DNA of 64,000 nt from Phycisphaerales bacterium. GTDB taxonomy: Bacteria; Planctomycetota; Phycisphaerae; Phycisphaerales; UBA1924. Below the pieces are notes generated by a model. It had not been told where the DNA came from. It ran no database searches and was given only the letters and a program-made list of their open reading frames with translations. The position numbers and the translations under genes are program-made. Positions 25,763-34,149 of this stretch are shown piece after piece. How positions within the stretch are numbered: position 1 is the first letter of the stretch; each line of letters begins with the position of its first letter. The stretch is from positions 156,187 to 220,186 of the forward strand of contig JAJDCZ010000022.1 of NCBI GenBank assembly GCA_029260555.1, in the 5' to 3' direction.

Positions 25763-28648
25763 TCAACCAAGTTGGGCAATCTGCCCCAAAGATGATTGCT
25801 GTGTCGAAAGCTGACCAATGATCTGCTCCATCTGAAGAAACTGCCTTTCCAGAACAGTACGCCGAGATGCGAGCCTTTCATCAAACTGCTTGATTCGATC
25901 CTCCTGATTGGTGATCTGAATATCAATGGTATTTTTACGATTTGTCAGGATGCCATCAATCGAATCTGTATACCTGATCCCAAGCTGTTCAATCAGCCCC
26001 GCCACACCGATCGAACTGAAGGTATCTGGTCCGTCAGTGTTACTGACAAAAATACCCGGCAAAATCTCTATGTCAGTCTTGGGTTCAAGCTCATATTCTT
26101 CAAACAGCTGGCGAACGCCGTTGAAATCTTCCTCTAGTGCCTGGCGAAGCCTCGTCTTATTCAGAGTTAGCACACCTTCGTCACCAACCGTTACGCCCAC
26201 ATCTGCCAAGCGTGAAAACGAGCCCGTCAACCCCTCAGCCTCGCCGAAAACAACATTGTAAAGAGTATCGCGCAACCCCAGCGCAGTGGAATCACCCAGG
26301 AGTGCTCCACGCTCTTCTGTATCCTCGATAAACCTTGTCTGAAAGTCGATTCGAGTAATCACTTCATTAAACGCTGACAAAAACGCCTCGACAGAGGCTT
26401 CGATACTGTCGTTGTCCGTAGAAACGGATACCGTGACGACTTCAGTGCTCGGCGAGTTAAGGTCAATGGTGACTCCCGTGAGGAAGTTGTCCAGCGTGTT
26501 GGAACTGCTTGTGACCTGCACATCGTCAGCCGGATTACCCGAGCCAAAGAACACAACTGCGTCATTACCATCTGAAATTGTCGTTAAACTCAGATCAAAT
26601 GAACCTGTGTCAATAATAAAACGCCCATCTACTCCGGCGCTGGTTGAGGTCAGGTTCAAGCGGAACGGGCTTGATCCTGCCCCAGCGTTGATCACAGAGG
26701 CTGCCACTCCAACATCCGCAGAGTTGATCTTGGATATAACATCCTGAAGCGTATCTGTGGGGTCAAATGTTACGGATTTTTCATATGAACCGTCAATGAA
26801 GTTGCTGGGGTCAGTTCCTGTCGCTTCACCTAGAATATTAAGATTCTTGGCTACAGAGCCAGATGCATCTTCAATCTTGATCTTCACCGACCCCGCCGGA
26901 TTGCCATCGCTCAGATCCTCTTCGATTGTGATGCCATCACCCGTGTCATTAATCCGCGCATTAACACGAAGGTTACGCGAGTTGATCTCATCAATGATGT
27001 CATCAATAGTCTTGGAGTCCGAAGCAATATCGACCACCGCGACATTACCAAGCGAGTCAGTAATCCGAAATGTGCCCGTGCCAATACCCCGCCCGTCATT
27101 CAGCGTGCTGAGCAGCGTGGCCGGTGTGACATACGAGTGCTGCAGGTTTGTGCCCACCACCGAATCCGCAGCCACACCCCCAGCCACCGTCGCAATGCCC
27201 AGTGAAGTCGCCGAATCATTGCCACTCGTTCCCGTCACGATCAGATTGCCCGCTGTCGACCCGCTGGTATCCTGAATCAACAGACCCGTGCCCTTGTCAT
27301 TCAGGCTTGCTGAGATCTTGCCTCCATTGCCAGCATCATTATTAATAATATTAATGACATCCTGTAGCGACTTTGAACTTGAAGCATCAACGGTAAAAGA
27401 GGTAATCCCGTCACGAGAAGTCAAAGTTACCAGCCCGTCACCTGCAAGGCCGTTTCCACCATTGATATTGCGAATCAATGTAGAGTTCAGCCCCGCCAGG
27501 ACCTGGTCGCCACTCAGACTCCCCGTGGAAGTGCCGAGGATGCCGAGGTCTTTTGCCGAAGTTCCGCTACCCGACTCGGTAATCGCCAGAGCGTGCGTCC
27601 CGGTTGAGTCAACCAGGTCTATCCCGGTGCCATTGGCATTAATCTGAGCTGTAATATCCCCAGCACCAACTATGCCTGCAAGGTCAGCCGCTGTCAATGC
27701 GTCATTGATACGCGTCAGAACATCACCCACCGTTGCAGCACCAGACTCAAGTGTCTCCAGAGTACCAGTAGTAAGAGAGAGAACATCTGAGATATTAATA
27801 GTCACAGGTGTTTGGCCATCAATGGCGATCTGGAAGTTAAAGCTGGATTCACCTGCTGAAGGCTCAATAAAAACACCATTGCCATCATTGAGAGATGCAA
27901 GTGATGTGTTTGCAGTAAGGAAGTAGACACTGGACCCTGTGACGCTGGAAGAAAATGTAGCTTGCTCTATGCCCAGACTTGTTGCGGTTTGATCCCCCGT
28001 GACATCTGCAATGGTAATCTGGTCACCGCTATTTTGTGTGATGACAAGCTTTCCGCCTGAAATACTTGCAGTAACATCGACACCTATTGTATTATTAATC
28101 TTGTCGAGCACATCATTGACCGTCACCACGCGGGACAGGTCAATGGTGGCGGTGTTGCCTGAAGTCTGCTCAGTAATAAGAATCGATCCCCGGTCGACTC
28201 CTGAACCGCCGTTGAGATCTGCAAGTGCGATATCCCGATCAAGCCTGGCATCGGCACTTTCAAAGGTAAATGCACCAGCATTGAGTCCGGTTGTGTCCAG
28301 ATCTGCAAAGCCTCGTGAAAGAAACTGCTGACTGTTCACGAGTCGATCGACAAGGAATGTATACGAGCCATTGACTGCTGATGCGCCCGCTGTCACTGAA
28401 AGGATGCTGTCGTTGCTCACATCCGCTCTTCGAGAGTCAAAGGTTTTATTGGTGCGGAACGATGCTGCAGCTGTCTTGAGAGCTCCAAGCCGGGTGTTGA
28501 TGTCCAGATAGGCTGACTGCTGTGTCTGAAGTTGAATCAGCCGTTGTTGAGCCAGAAACTTGGGCCGTGCCTCGATTTGAAGCAGTTGATCAATGAGAGC
28601 CCGGGAATCGATGCCGCTGAAGAGTCCAACGCTTGATGTAATCCCCAT
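25763..28648 (-). CDS. fliD: flagellar hook-associated protein 2 (filament cap), enlarged
   Basis: Filament cap protein, 961 residues, about twice the 450-670 of most FliD. The N-terminal FliD_N region is recognised by SGIDSRALIDQLLQIEARP, and the C-terminal FliD_C region ends with coiled-coil DIQITNQEDRIKQFDERLA. Between residues about 130 and 620 are four hook_IN-like repeats, each with a LNxGxGV/I start, a TIDDIIDEIN-type helix and an IEE/ITE strand (LNGGSGVDRG, LNDGNGVFIE, INGGNGLAGD, LNDGRGIGTG). These should form extra exposed domains on the cap. Unlike the ~12-residue leg, they are not needed for capping. Start at 28648 follows AAGG. The protein is Ser/Thr/Asp-rich, with few Cys. Confidence 0.93.
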   Translation of the reverse strand: MGITSSVGLFSGIDSRALIDQLLQIEARPKFLAQQRLIQLQTQQSAYLDINTRLGALKTAAASFRTNKTFDSRRADVSNDSILSVTAGASAVNGSYTFLVDRLVNSQQFLSRGFADLDTTGLNAGAFTFESADARLDRDIALADLNGGSGVDRGSILITEQTSGNTATIDLSRVVTVNDVLDKINNTIGVDVTASISGGKLVITQNSGDQITIADVTGDQTATSLGIEQATFSSSVTGSSVYFLTANTSLASLNDGNGVFIEPSAGESSFNFQIAIDGQTPVTINISDVLSLTTGTLETLESGAATVGDVLTRINDALTAADLAGIVGAGDITAQINANGTGIDLVDSTGTHALAITESGSGTSAKDLGILGTSTGSLSGDQVLAGLNSTLIRNINGGNGLAGDGLVTLTSRDGITSFTVDASSSKSLQDVINIINNDAGNGGKISASLNDKGTGLLIQDTSGSTAGNLIVTGTSGNDSATSLGIATVAGGVAADSVVGTNLQHSYVTPATLLSTLNDGRGIGTGTFRITDSLGNVAVVDIASDSKTIDDIIDEINSRNLRVNARINDTGDGITIEEDLSDGNPAGSVKIKIEDASGSVAKNLNILGEATGTDPSNFIDGSYEKSVTFDPTDTLQDVISKINSADVGVAASVINAGAGSSPFRLNLTSTSAGVDGRFIIDTGSFDLSLTTISDGNDAVVFFGSGNPADDVQVTSSSNTLDNFLTGVTIDLNSPSTEVVTVSVSTDNDSIEASVEAFLSAFNEVITRIDFQTRFIEDTEERGALLGDSTALGLRDTLYNVVFGEAEGLTGSFSRLADVGVTVGDEGVLTLNKTRLRQALEEDFNGVRQLFEEYELEPKTDIEILPGIFVSNTDGPDTFSSIGVAGLIEQLGIRYTDSIDGILTNRKNTIDIQITNQEDRIKQFDERLASRRTVLERQFLQMEQIIGQLSTQQSSLGQIAQLG

Positions 28649-28684
28649 CCTTGGGTCCTTCCAGATTCCAGATCGTGCTGACAG

Positions 28685-28927
28685 CTACCCTGCTCTTCTC
28701 GCTGCTTGCCCCATATTGGCAAAGCTCGAAACTCCTGCATGTGCCCAAGGCGAAAGCCCCACCCGCCTGCTGGGACGATCAAGTCCCTGCTGACGAAGCA
28801 CAATCAGATCCAAAGCCCATGACGACAGCACACGCTGATAGCTCCTTTGAGCCTGGATCAGCTGTTCGTGCGCATCACGAGACCTTGCACAAGTTAGAAG
28901 TCGCGCCGTTTCCAAGATACCTTCCAA
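28685..28927 (-). CDS. small hypothetical protein upstream of fliD
   Basis: An 80-residue, possibly helical protein starting at TTG (28927) and ending 36 nt before fliD on the same strand. It has charged amphipathic stretches (RSRDAHEQLIQAQRSYQRVL) typical of coiled-coil proteins, and a basic tail (QAARRAG). No family recognised. It could be a small flagellar gene or chance; the competing plus-strand frame 28651-29055 is Pro/Ser-rich and unconvincing. The non-ATG start and short length keep confidence low. Confidence 0.3.
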   Translation of the reverse strand: MEGILETARLLTCARSRDAHEQLIQAQRSYQRVLSSWALDLIVLRQQGLDRPSRRVGLSPWAHAGVSSFANMGQAARRAG

Positions 28928-28964
28928 TTCGGTCCAATGACCCCTCTACCGCAAATTCCATGCC

Positions 28965-28985
28965 GATGACTTATCGGCCTTTCAT
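28965..28985 (-). promoter_or_regulatory. inverted repeat with sigma28-like -10 upstream of fliD
   Basis: GCCGAT GACTT ATCGGC (28962-28978) is a perfect 6-bp inverted repeat, and its reverse strand contains GCCGATAA, identical to the FliA (sigma28) -10 consensus. No TAAA-type -35 was found at 15 nt. It could be an operator, a terminator remnant or a flagellar promoter; it lies about 320 nt upstream of fliD. Confidence 0.25.
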
Positions 28986-29196
28986 GCCCACTTCCCAACC
29001 CTCTGCATCGGCATTTGTCAGCCTAATCTTTGCCCCAGCCCATCATCTCGCGTGACTCAATAACCACTCAAACAGGGGTGCCAGGACCTTGGCACGCCAT
29101 ATCTCAACATATCTCATCCAGATTGCGTACAATCATCCACGGAACCCGCCAAATACATCGACCTGCCTACCCCCCAGACCGATCAATATCTCTGCC

Positions 29197-29841
29197 ATGC
29201 CAAACTCGCCCAACAACCCTTACACATCCAAAGCCATCTCAGGCCTGGTGTTGCTCGTCTCCGCTTTGATAGCCATCACGGCTTTGTATGGCATATGGCT
29301 GGCACTCTTTGCCAGCTCCTCCCCTGCTTTTCCAATGCTCGGCTTTGAGCTGGTTGTTCTCATCGCTTCCATCCTCGGCTTCTCATTTTCCTTTGGCAAA
29401 AATCCTCAAGCACCAGCCCTGGGCCATGCCTGCGTCGCTGGTGCGGTCTTCGCATGCAGTGTGCTCGCTGCTCAAAGCGTCAATCGAGCCATCGGCACCC
29501 ACTCGCTTGTCCCGCTGATCCTCATCCAACTCGCCCTTTCCGCAGCCATGCTCCTGCTCGGTGTCATCATTCAGCTCAACACAAATAAGAAAAACTGGAC
29601 CATGCTGTTCACCGGTGCGCTGCTCAGTCTCATCCCTCTGGGTGTCGCTGGCAGTCTCCTTTCACCCTGGGCAGGCAAAGTCACAGGTCTCTTCACGAAC
29701 ATGAGCACCGCTCCCAAGATGATCATCCTCACGCTCGGCGTCCTCACGCTCGGCATCTTCTTCAGCGTTGGCATCCATCTGCTCGTTCAAGCATTCAATC
29801 ACACAGCTACCGATCAAAACACAACCGCTGCATCTGCGTGA
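29197..29841 (+). CDS. hypothetical polytopic membrane protein
   Basis: About 214 residues, mostly hydrophobic, with six likely membrane helices (from AISGLVLLVSALIAITALYG to FFSVGIHLLVQAF) and a Thr/Ala/Asn-rich tail. No known family recognised. The ATG at 29197 is preferred over an in-frame ATG at 29089, because the extension would be basic, Pro-rich and unlike a membrane-protein start. The stop overlaps the GTG of the next gene by four bases (GTGA), so the two form a coupled pair. Confidence 0.7.
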   Translation: MPNSPNNPYTSKAISGLVLLVSALIAITALYGIWLALFASSSPAFPMLGFELVVLIASILGFSFSFGKNPQAPALGHACVAGAVFACSVLAAQSVNRAIGTHSLVPLILIQLALSAAMLLLGVIIQLNTNKKNWTMLFTGALLSLIPLGVAGSLLSPWAGKVTGLFTNMSTAPKMIILTLGVLTLGIFFSVGIHLLVQAFNHTATDQNTTAASA

Positions 29842-30584
29842 AGAAACTCAGCCAGCCCTTTTCCCAACATATCAGCATGATGACTGACACTGTTGTTATC
29901 GTGCTGGGCGTTGTGGTCTTTGTCATATTGATCGGAATCGCACTTGTTGCGCTGGTGAGTTTTCTGCACCGAAAAAATGGCGGGATCACCCATATCGACT
30001 CTCACACTATTGCAGAACGCGTCAGAACCGTCGGCAAACTCGTAGGCCTTGAAGTCTGCGCCAAAGAAATTGCCACCGCAAAAAAAGGCTGGGCCTGGCT
30101 TCCACCTCTGGTCCTCAGTCAGGCACGCCTGGCCATGATCTTTCAGTTTGAAAAACAGTACTTTGTAGATCTCCACCAGCTCAACACACACTCGGTCCGC
30201 AAACTCGCTCCCGGCAAGTTCTCCATCACCCTCCCGCCCATCCAGGGCTCACTTCGCCTCACCGATGTCACGCCCTACGACATACAAGACGGCCGCATCA
30301 TGGGACTTCTTGATGTGATCCAGATGAACGCCCAGGCCCAGGCTGAACTCATGCGCCGCGCACAAGACGAAGCGTCCGATCTCTTCACCCAAGGCGACAC
30401 CCGCTACCAAACCCAGGCGCGCCAAGCCATCGAACAACAACTCCAGTCGCTCATGCACCTTTTTAGCGTAACAATCGAGATCCACTGGCAAGAAGCAGAC
30501 GAATCCAGACCCGCACATGCCAAGCCCATCATCGAATCTCAGCAAGAGATCCGCTTTCCCGCCATCGCTTCAGCGGTCGCCTGA
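29838..30584 (+). CDS. membrane-anchored DUF4230-like protein
   Basis: 248 residues. A single membrane helix at about 17-42 (TVVIVLGVVVFVILIGIALV) leaves a large soluble C-terminal part outside. That part (about 55-240) has the layout of DUF4230: a G-rich lead-in (RVRTVGKLVGLEVCAKEI), a Phe/Tyr-rich strand (MIFQFEKQYFVDL) and VRKLAPGKFSITLPP. Helical segment QTQARQAIEQQLQSL and strand VTIEIHW close the domain. The family has no assigned function. GTG start at 29838 overlaps the previous stop. Similarity is by pattern, without a search, so the family call is moderate. Confidence 0.6.
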   Translation: MKKLSQPFSQHISMMTDTVVIVLGVVVFVILIGIALVALVSFLHRKNGGITHIDSHTIAERVRTVGKLVGLEVCAKEIATAKKGWAWLPPLVLSQARLAMIFQFEKQYFVDLHQLNTHSVRKLAPGKFSITLPPIQGSLRLTDVTPYDIQDGRIMGLLDVIQMNAQAQAELMRRAQDEASDLFTQGDTRYQTQARQAIEQQLQSLMHLFSVTIEIHWQEADESRPAHAKPIIESQQEIRFPAIASAVA

Positions 30585-30605
30585 TGAGCCACAGTAAATG
30601 GACCT

Positions 30606-31484
30606 TCAGCTCGCACTCGGGTGCCAGATCGTCTTGAACTCTACCGCAGGCTCAAGCCATGCCGGGCTGTGACAAAGCTCAGCATTGAGCCAATCGCCTG
30701 TATCCTCACCAGGCGAGACAAACGCCACGCGTTTGAGATTTTCTGCGGATCCCAGTCGAAGTGCTGTGCGTTCATCGCTACTCAACTCTGCAGAGCCTAG
30801 AACCCCGCCGATCTGACGATGCATGGCGATGTGTTCGATCAGTTCATCACGGAATCCCGTCAAAATATTCACGACTCCGCCAGGAACATCACTGGTGGCG
30901 CACACTTCTGCAAAGATGCACGCTGGAATCGGATTGCTCTGGCTTGCCAGTGCCACCACGGCATTTCCTGTGCAGATCACTGGCGCAATCAGTGAAACAA
31001 GCTCAAGCAAGGGCCAGGTATCACCTGAAATCGCTGCAATCACACCGATTGGCTCTGGAAAAGTAAAATTGTGGTAAGGCCCTGAAACGGGATTGGCACA
31101 TCCCAGCACCTGTTGATGTTTATCTGCCCACCCCGCAAAGGCCACCAGCCGATCAATGCTCGCAGCCACTTCCGCCTCAGCCTGGCCATGTTCTGTGACA
31201 CTTGAGATTGTCTCTGCAAGTTCAGCCCGCTTGCCTTCCATCATCTCCGCCATGCGATACAGGATTTGGCCTCGCAAGTATGCTGTGGCTTTTTGCCATC
31301 CCGGCTGCGCCTTGGCTGCGACCTCAACGGCATTGCGCAGATCCTTGCGGCTCGCCCGACATAAATGCGCAACAACCTGCTCAGAGTTATCCACGATCTT
31401 GAGTGATCGCCCGGACTCAGTGCGCGGAAACGAGCCGCCGATAAAGAGCTTGTGCGTTTTGGTGATCGCCAGTCTGTCAGTCAT
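30606..31484 (-). CDS. aldehyde-dehydrogenase-like protein lacking the catalytic domain
   Basis: About 292 residues related to the NAD-binding half of aldehyde dehydrogenases: KLFIGGSFPRTESGR, PIGVIAAISGDTWPLLELVS and GNAVVALASQ correspond to ALDH N-terminal and Rossmann blocks. It stops after roughly 60% of a normal ALDH; the catalytic-Cys motif (NQGQxC) and the oligomerisation strand are absent, so it cannot be a normal dehydrogenase. It directly follows a full ALDH and looks like the inactive second domain of ALDH16 proteins as a separate gene. ATG 31484 is favoured; the frame is open back to 31526, immediately after the upstream stop and in the same frame. Confidence 0.78.
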   Translation of the reverse strand: MTDRLAITKTHKLFIGGSFPRTESGRSLKIVDNSEQVVAHLCRASRKDLRNAVEVAAKAQPGWQKATAYLRGQILYRMAEMMEGKRAELAETISSVTEHGQAEAEVAASIDRLVAFAGWADKHQQVLGCANPVSGPYHNFTFPEPIGVIAAISGDTWPLLELVSLIAPVICTGNAVVALASQSNPIPACIFAEVCATSDVPGGVVNILTGFRDELIEHIAMHRQIGGVLGSAELSSDERTALRLGSAENLKRVAFVSPGEDTGDWLNAELCHSPAWLEPAVEFKTIWHPSAS

Positions 31485-31526
31485 GTTGAACCCTGCATAT
31501 TCGTGCAATAACGCTGCACTGACCAT

Positions 31527-33062
31527 CTATTTCATGTACGCCTTGAGCCCGTGCAGCCCGCCTTCTCTGCCAAAGCCAGATTCCTTGTACCCGCCGAAGG
31601 GGCTGGCCGGATCAAACTTGTTGTAGGTGTTGAGCCACACGATCCCTGCTTTGAGTTTGGCTGCCATCTCAAATATCTTCGAACCCTTGTCAGTCCACAC
31701 GCCCGCAGCCAGACCATAAGGCGTGTTGTTGGCACGACTGATCGCCTCATCTGGTGTTCGAAAACTCATGACCGCCAGCACCGGGCCAAAGATTTCTTCC
31801 CGCGCCACCGTATGGCTGGGCTGAACATCACGGAAAAAGCAAGGCCGACACCAATACCCCTTCTCAGGAAGCGCTGATCCATTGACCTGACAAAGCGTTG
31901 CACCTTCTGCAGCCCCAGCATCAAGATATGTGCGAATGGTTGCCAGTTGCTGCGCCGAGTTGATCGCGCCGATGTCCGTATTCTTGTCCAGCGGGTCACC
32001 CACGCGCAAAGAACTCAACCGATGCGTTAATCGCTGCACCACATCGTCCAGAATCGATTCCTGAACGAAAAGTCGGCTGCCTGCACAGCACACATGCCCC
32101 TGATTAAAGTAAATCCCCTGCACGATGCCTTCGATCGCCTGATCAAGACTCGCATCTTCAAAGATGATGTTGGGGCTTTTGCCACCCAGTTCCAGCGTCA
32201 GCCTCTTGTCGGTGCTGGCGGTTGTTTGTGCGATGCGCTTGCCTACTGCGGTCGAGCCTGTGAAAGCAATCTTGTTGACATCGCTGTGTTCAACAAGAGC
32301 GGCGCCAGTTTCGCCAGCACCAGTCACGATGTTTACCACGCCCCTGGGCAAGCCCACTTCCTGAAAGATCTCAGCAAGTCGCAGTGCGGTCAACGATGTG
32401 GTTTCTGCAGGTTTAAGCACAACGGTGTTGCCACAGGCCAGCGCGGGTGCCAGCTTCCAGGCAGCCATCAGAAGCGGGAAGTTCCAGGGAATAATCTGTC
32501 CACATACCCCCAGAGGCTGCGGTTTTTTCCCGTTTGTTGCATGGGACGCGTATTGAAGTTTGTCAGCCCAGCCTGCGTGATAGAAAAAATGAGCAGCTGC
32601 CAAAGGCACATCAACATCCCGGCTCTCACGAATCGGCTTGCCACCATCCATCGTCTCGAGCACGGCAAACTCGCGTGCCCGCTCCTGGATTCGGCGTGCA
32701 ATGCGAAACAGATACTTGCCTCGCTCAATCGCAGGCAAGCCCGCCCAGTGTCCAAATGCCTGCCTGGCAGCTTGCACCGCACGATTAACATCCTGCGCCG
32801 AGCCGCGGGCAATCTCACTGAGTGTCTGCTCATTAGAAGGGTTGAGCGTTGCAAAGTGCTCGCCAGAATCTGGCTCGACAAACTCGCCATCCATGAAATG
32901 GCCATAGTGATCTGCGATCTCGACTTTGACGCTTTCTGGCGCTGGTGCAAACGACCAGTCCATTCCCGCGCTGAAATCAAGTTTCGCAGGTCCAGCCAGA
33001 TCAGCCTTGCGTTTTACTTCAGTTTCAGCCTTTGGTGCTTTTGCTGCTCGTGTCATGTTCAT
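31527..33062 (-). CDS. aldehyde dehydrogenase
   Basis: NAD(P)+-dependent aldehyde dehydrogenase of 511 residues, cytoplasmic. The catalytic Cys is in YFNQGHVCCAGSR, the general-base Glu in LTLELGGKSPN, the Rossmann block in FTGSTAVGKRI and the Asn of IIPWNFPLLM. The first ~45 residues are a charged extension (TRAAKAPKAETEVKRKADL). It sits in a leftward operon after deoC, with a 107-nt gap, which suggests oxidation of the acetaldehyde released by DeoC or another short aldehyde. In several bacteria deoC is followed by one or two ALDH genes. Start is ATG 33062 or 33056. The stop is TAG, followed in frame by ATG. Confidence 0.93.
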   Translation of the reverse strand: MNMTRAAKAPKAETEVKRKADLAGPAKLDFSAGMDWSFAPAPESVKVEIADHYGHFMDGEFVEPDSGEHFATLNPSNEQTLSEIARGSAQDVNRAVQAARQAFGHWAGLPAIERGKYLFRIARRIQERAREFAVLETMDGGKPIRESRDVDVPLAAAHFFYHAGWADKLQYASHATNGKKPQPLGVCGQIIPWNFPLLMAAWKLAPALACGNTVVLKPAETTSLTALRLAEIFQEVGLPRGVVNIVTGAGETGAALVEHSDVNKIAFTGSTAVGKRIAQTTASTDKRLTLELGGKSPNIIFEDASLDQAIEGIVQGIYFNQGHVCCAGSRLFVQESILDDVVQRLTHRLSSLRVGDPLDKNTDIGAINSAQQLATIRTYLDAGAAEGATLCQVNGSALPEKGYWCRPCFFRDVQPSHTVAREEIFGPVLAVMSFRTPDEAISRANNTPYGLAAGVWTDKGSKIFEMAAKLKAGIVWLNTYNKFDPASPFGGYKESGFGREGGLHGLKAYMK

Positions 33063-33169
33063 ATTGTACGGCTCCAGCTTGCTCAGGCATGGTTTTTTTC
33101 ATACCGCCTCGAAAGCTGCATTTGTAACCCTGCTGCGAATCAATGCACAAAAGTACATAAAACGGCACC

Positions 33170-34132
33170 TCATGCCTCAGAAAAATCGTAATCCGCTGTG
33201 TAAACACCCGTCTCGCGTTTCACGATCTGCCTGAGCAGATCATTGGCCAGACTCGATGCGCCAAATCGAAACAGGTGCGGGCTGAGCCAAGGGCACTGGC
33301 CATCGGCGGTGCCCAGCGTCTCAAGCACCATGATCAAAAAATGTAGCGACTGCTTGGCTGTGCGGATACCCCCCGCCGGTTTCATGCCAACGAGCTGCCC
33401 GGTCTTGCGGTGATGATCACGGATCGCTTCAAGCATCACCAGCGTCACGCCCATCGTCGCAGCTGGCGAGACTTTTCCGGTGCTTGTCTTGATGAAACCT
33501 GCGCCAGGTTCATCGGTCAGACCAGATTCATGCATGGCCTGGATAGCCAGATCACTGGCCTTGCGAACATTATCGTAAGTCTCAAGCTCGCCCGTCTCCA
33601 GAATCACTTTCAGATGTTTGGAGCAGGATCTGCAAAGCTCTGAAACTCGCAGAATCTCCTCGCCCACTTCATCGTATCGACCTGACAGAAATGCGCCGCG
33701 ACTAATCACCATGTCTATTTCATCTGCACCATCGTCGATGGCCTGCTGACAATCACGCAACCGAACCGCAAGTGGATATTGCCCGCTGGGAAAACCTGTT
33801 GCGACTGATGCCAGTTGAACCCCCGTGCCATCCAGAAGCGGGCGGGCTGATGCAACCATGCTGGGATAGACACACAAGGCTGCAACATGAGGCACAGGCA
33901 GGGACAGACTGGCATCATTTTCGTAAGGCTTGATTGCCTTTTGACACAAGGCTGCAACTTTTTGAGGCGAGTCCTTACCCTCCAGCGTGGTCAGATCGAC
34001 CATCGACAACGCAAGGCGGAGCCCCTGGGCTTTCATAGAGGTCTTGATGGACCGCTTGGTAAACGAAGCGGCCCGCTGATCTGCCATCACGCGATCAACC
34101 GTGGGACTTGGTATGGAACATGTAAAGCTCAT
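33170..34132 (-). CDS. deoC: deoxyribose-phosphate aldolase
   Basis: Class I aldolase splitting 2-deoxyribose-5-phosphate into glyceraldehyde-3-phosphate and acetaldehyde. About 320 residues, the longer (DERA-like) form seen in animals and some bacteria: the N-terminal block SMVDLTTLEGKDSP resembles human DERA. The Schiff-base Lys is in GAGFIKTSTGK, the second catalytic Lys in GMKPAGGIR and the Asp in EIDMVISRGAFLSG. ATG 34132 is preferred over an upstream in-frame start at 34207, because the extended form would overlap the hydrolase and adds Cys/Asn-rich, unlike-family sequence. It is followed by the two aldehyde-dehydrogenase-type genes, making a plausible deoxyribose catabolism module. Confidence 0.92.
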   Translation of the reverse strand: MSFTCSIPSPTVDRVMADQRAASFTKRSIKTSMKAQGLRLALSMVDLTTLEGKDSPQKVAALCQKAIKPYENDASLSLPVPHVAALCVYPSMVASARPLLDGTGVQLASVATGFPSGQYPLAVRLRDCQQAIDDGADEIDMVISRGAFLSGRYDEVGEEILRVSELCRSCSKHLKVILETGELETYDNVRKASDLAIQAMHESGLTDEPGAGFIKTSTGKVSPAATMGVTLVMLEAIRDHHRKTGQLVGMKPAGGIRTAKQSLHFLIMVLETLGTADGQCPWLSPHLFRFGASSLANDLLRQIVKRETGVYTADYDFSEA

Positions 34133-34149
34133 ACCACCATGATACACGG

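Noticed and set aside
28651..29055. 135-codon plus-strand frame after fliD
   Set aside because: Pro/Ser/His-rich composition with no start signal; a divergent small gene on the other strand is at least as likely, and neither is certain.
32094..33191. 365-codon plus-strand open frame
   Set aside because: It is antisense to the aldehyde dehydrogenase, which has all catalytic motifs on the minus strand.
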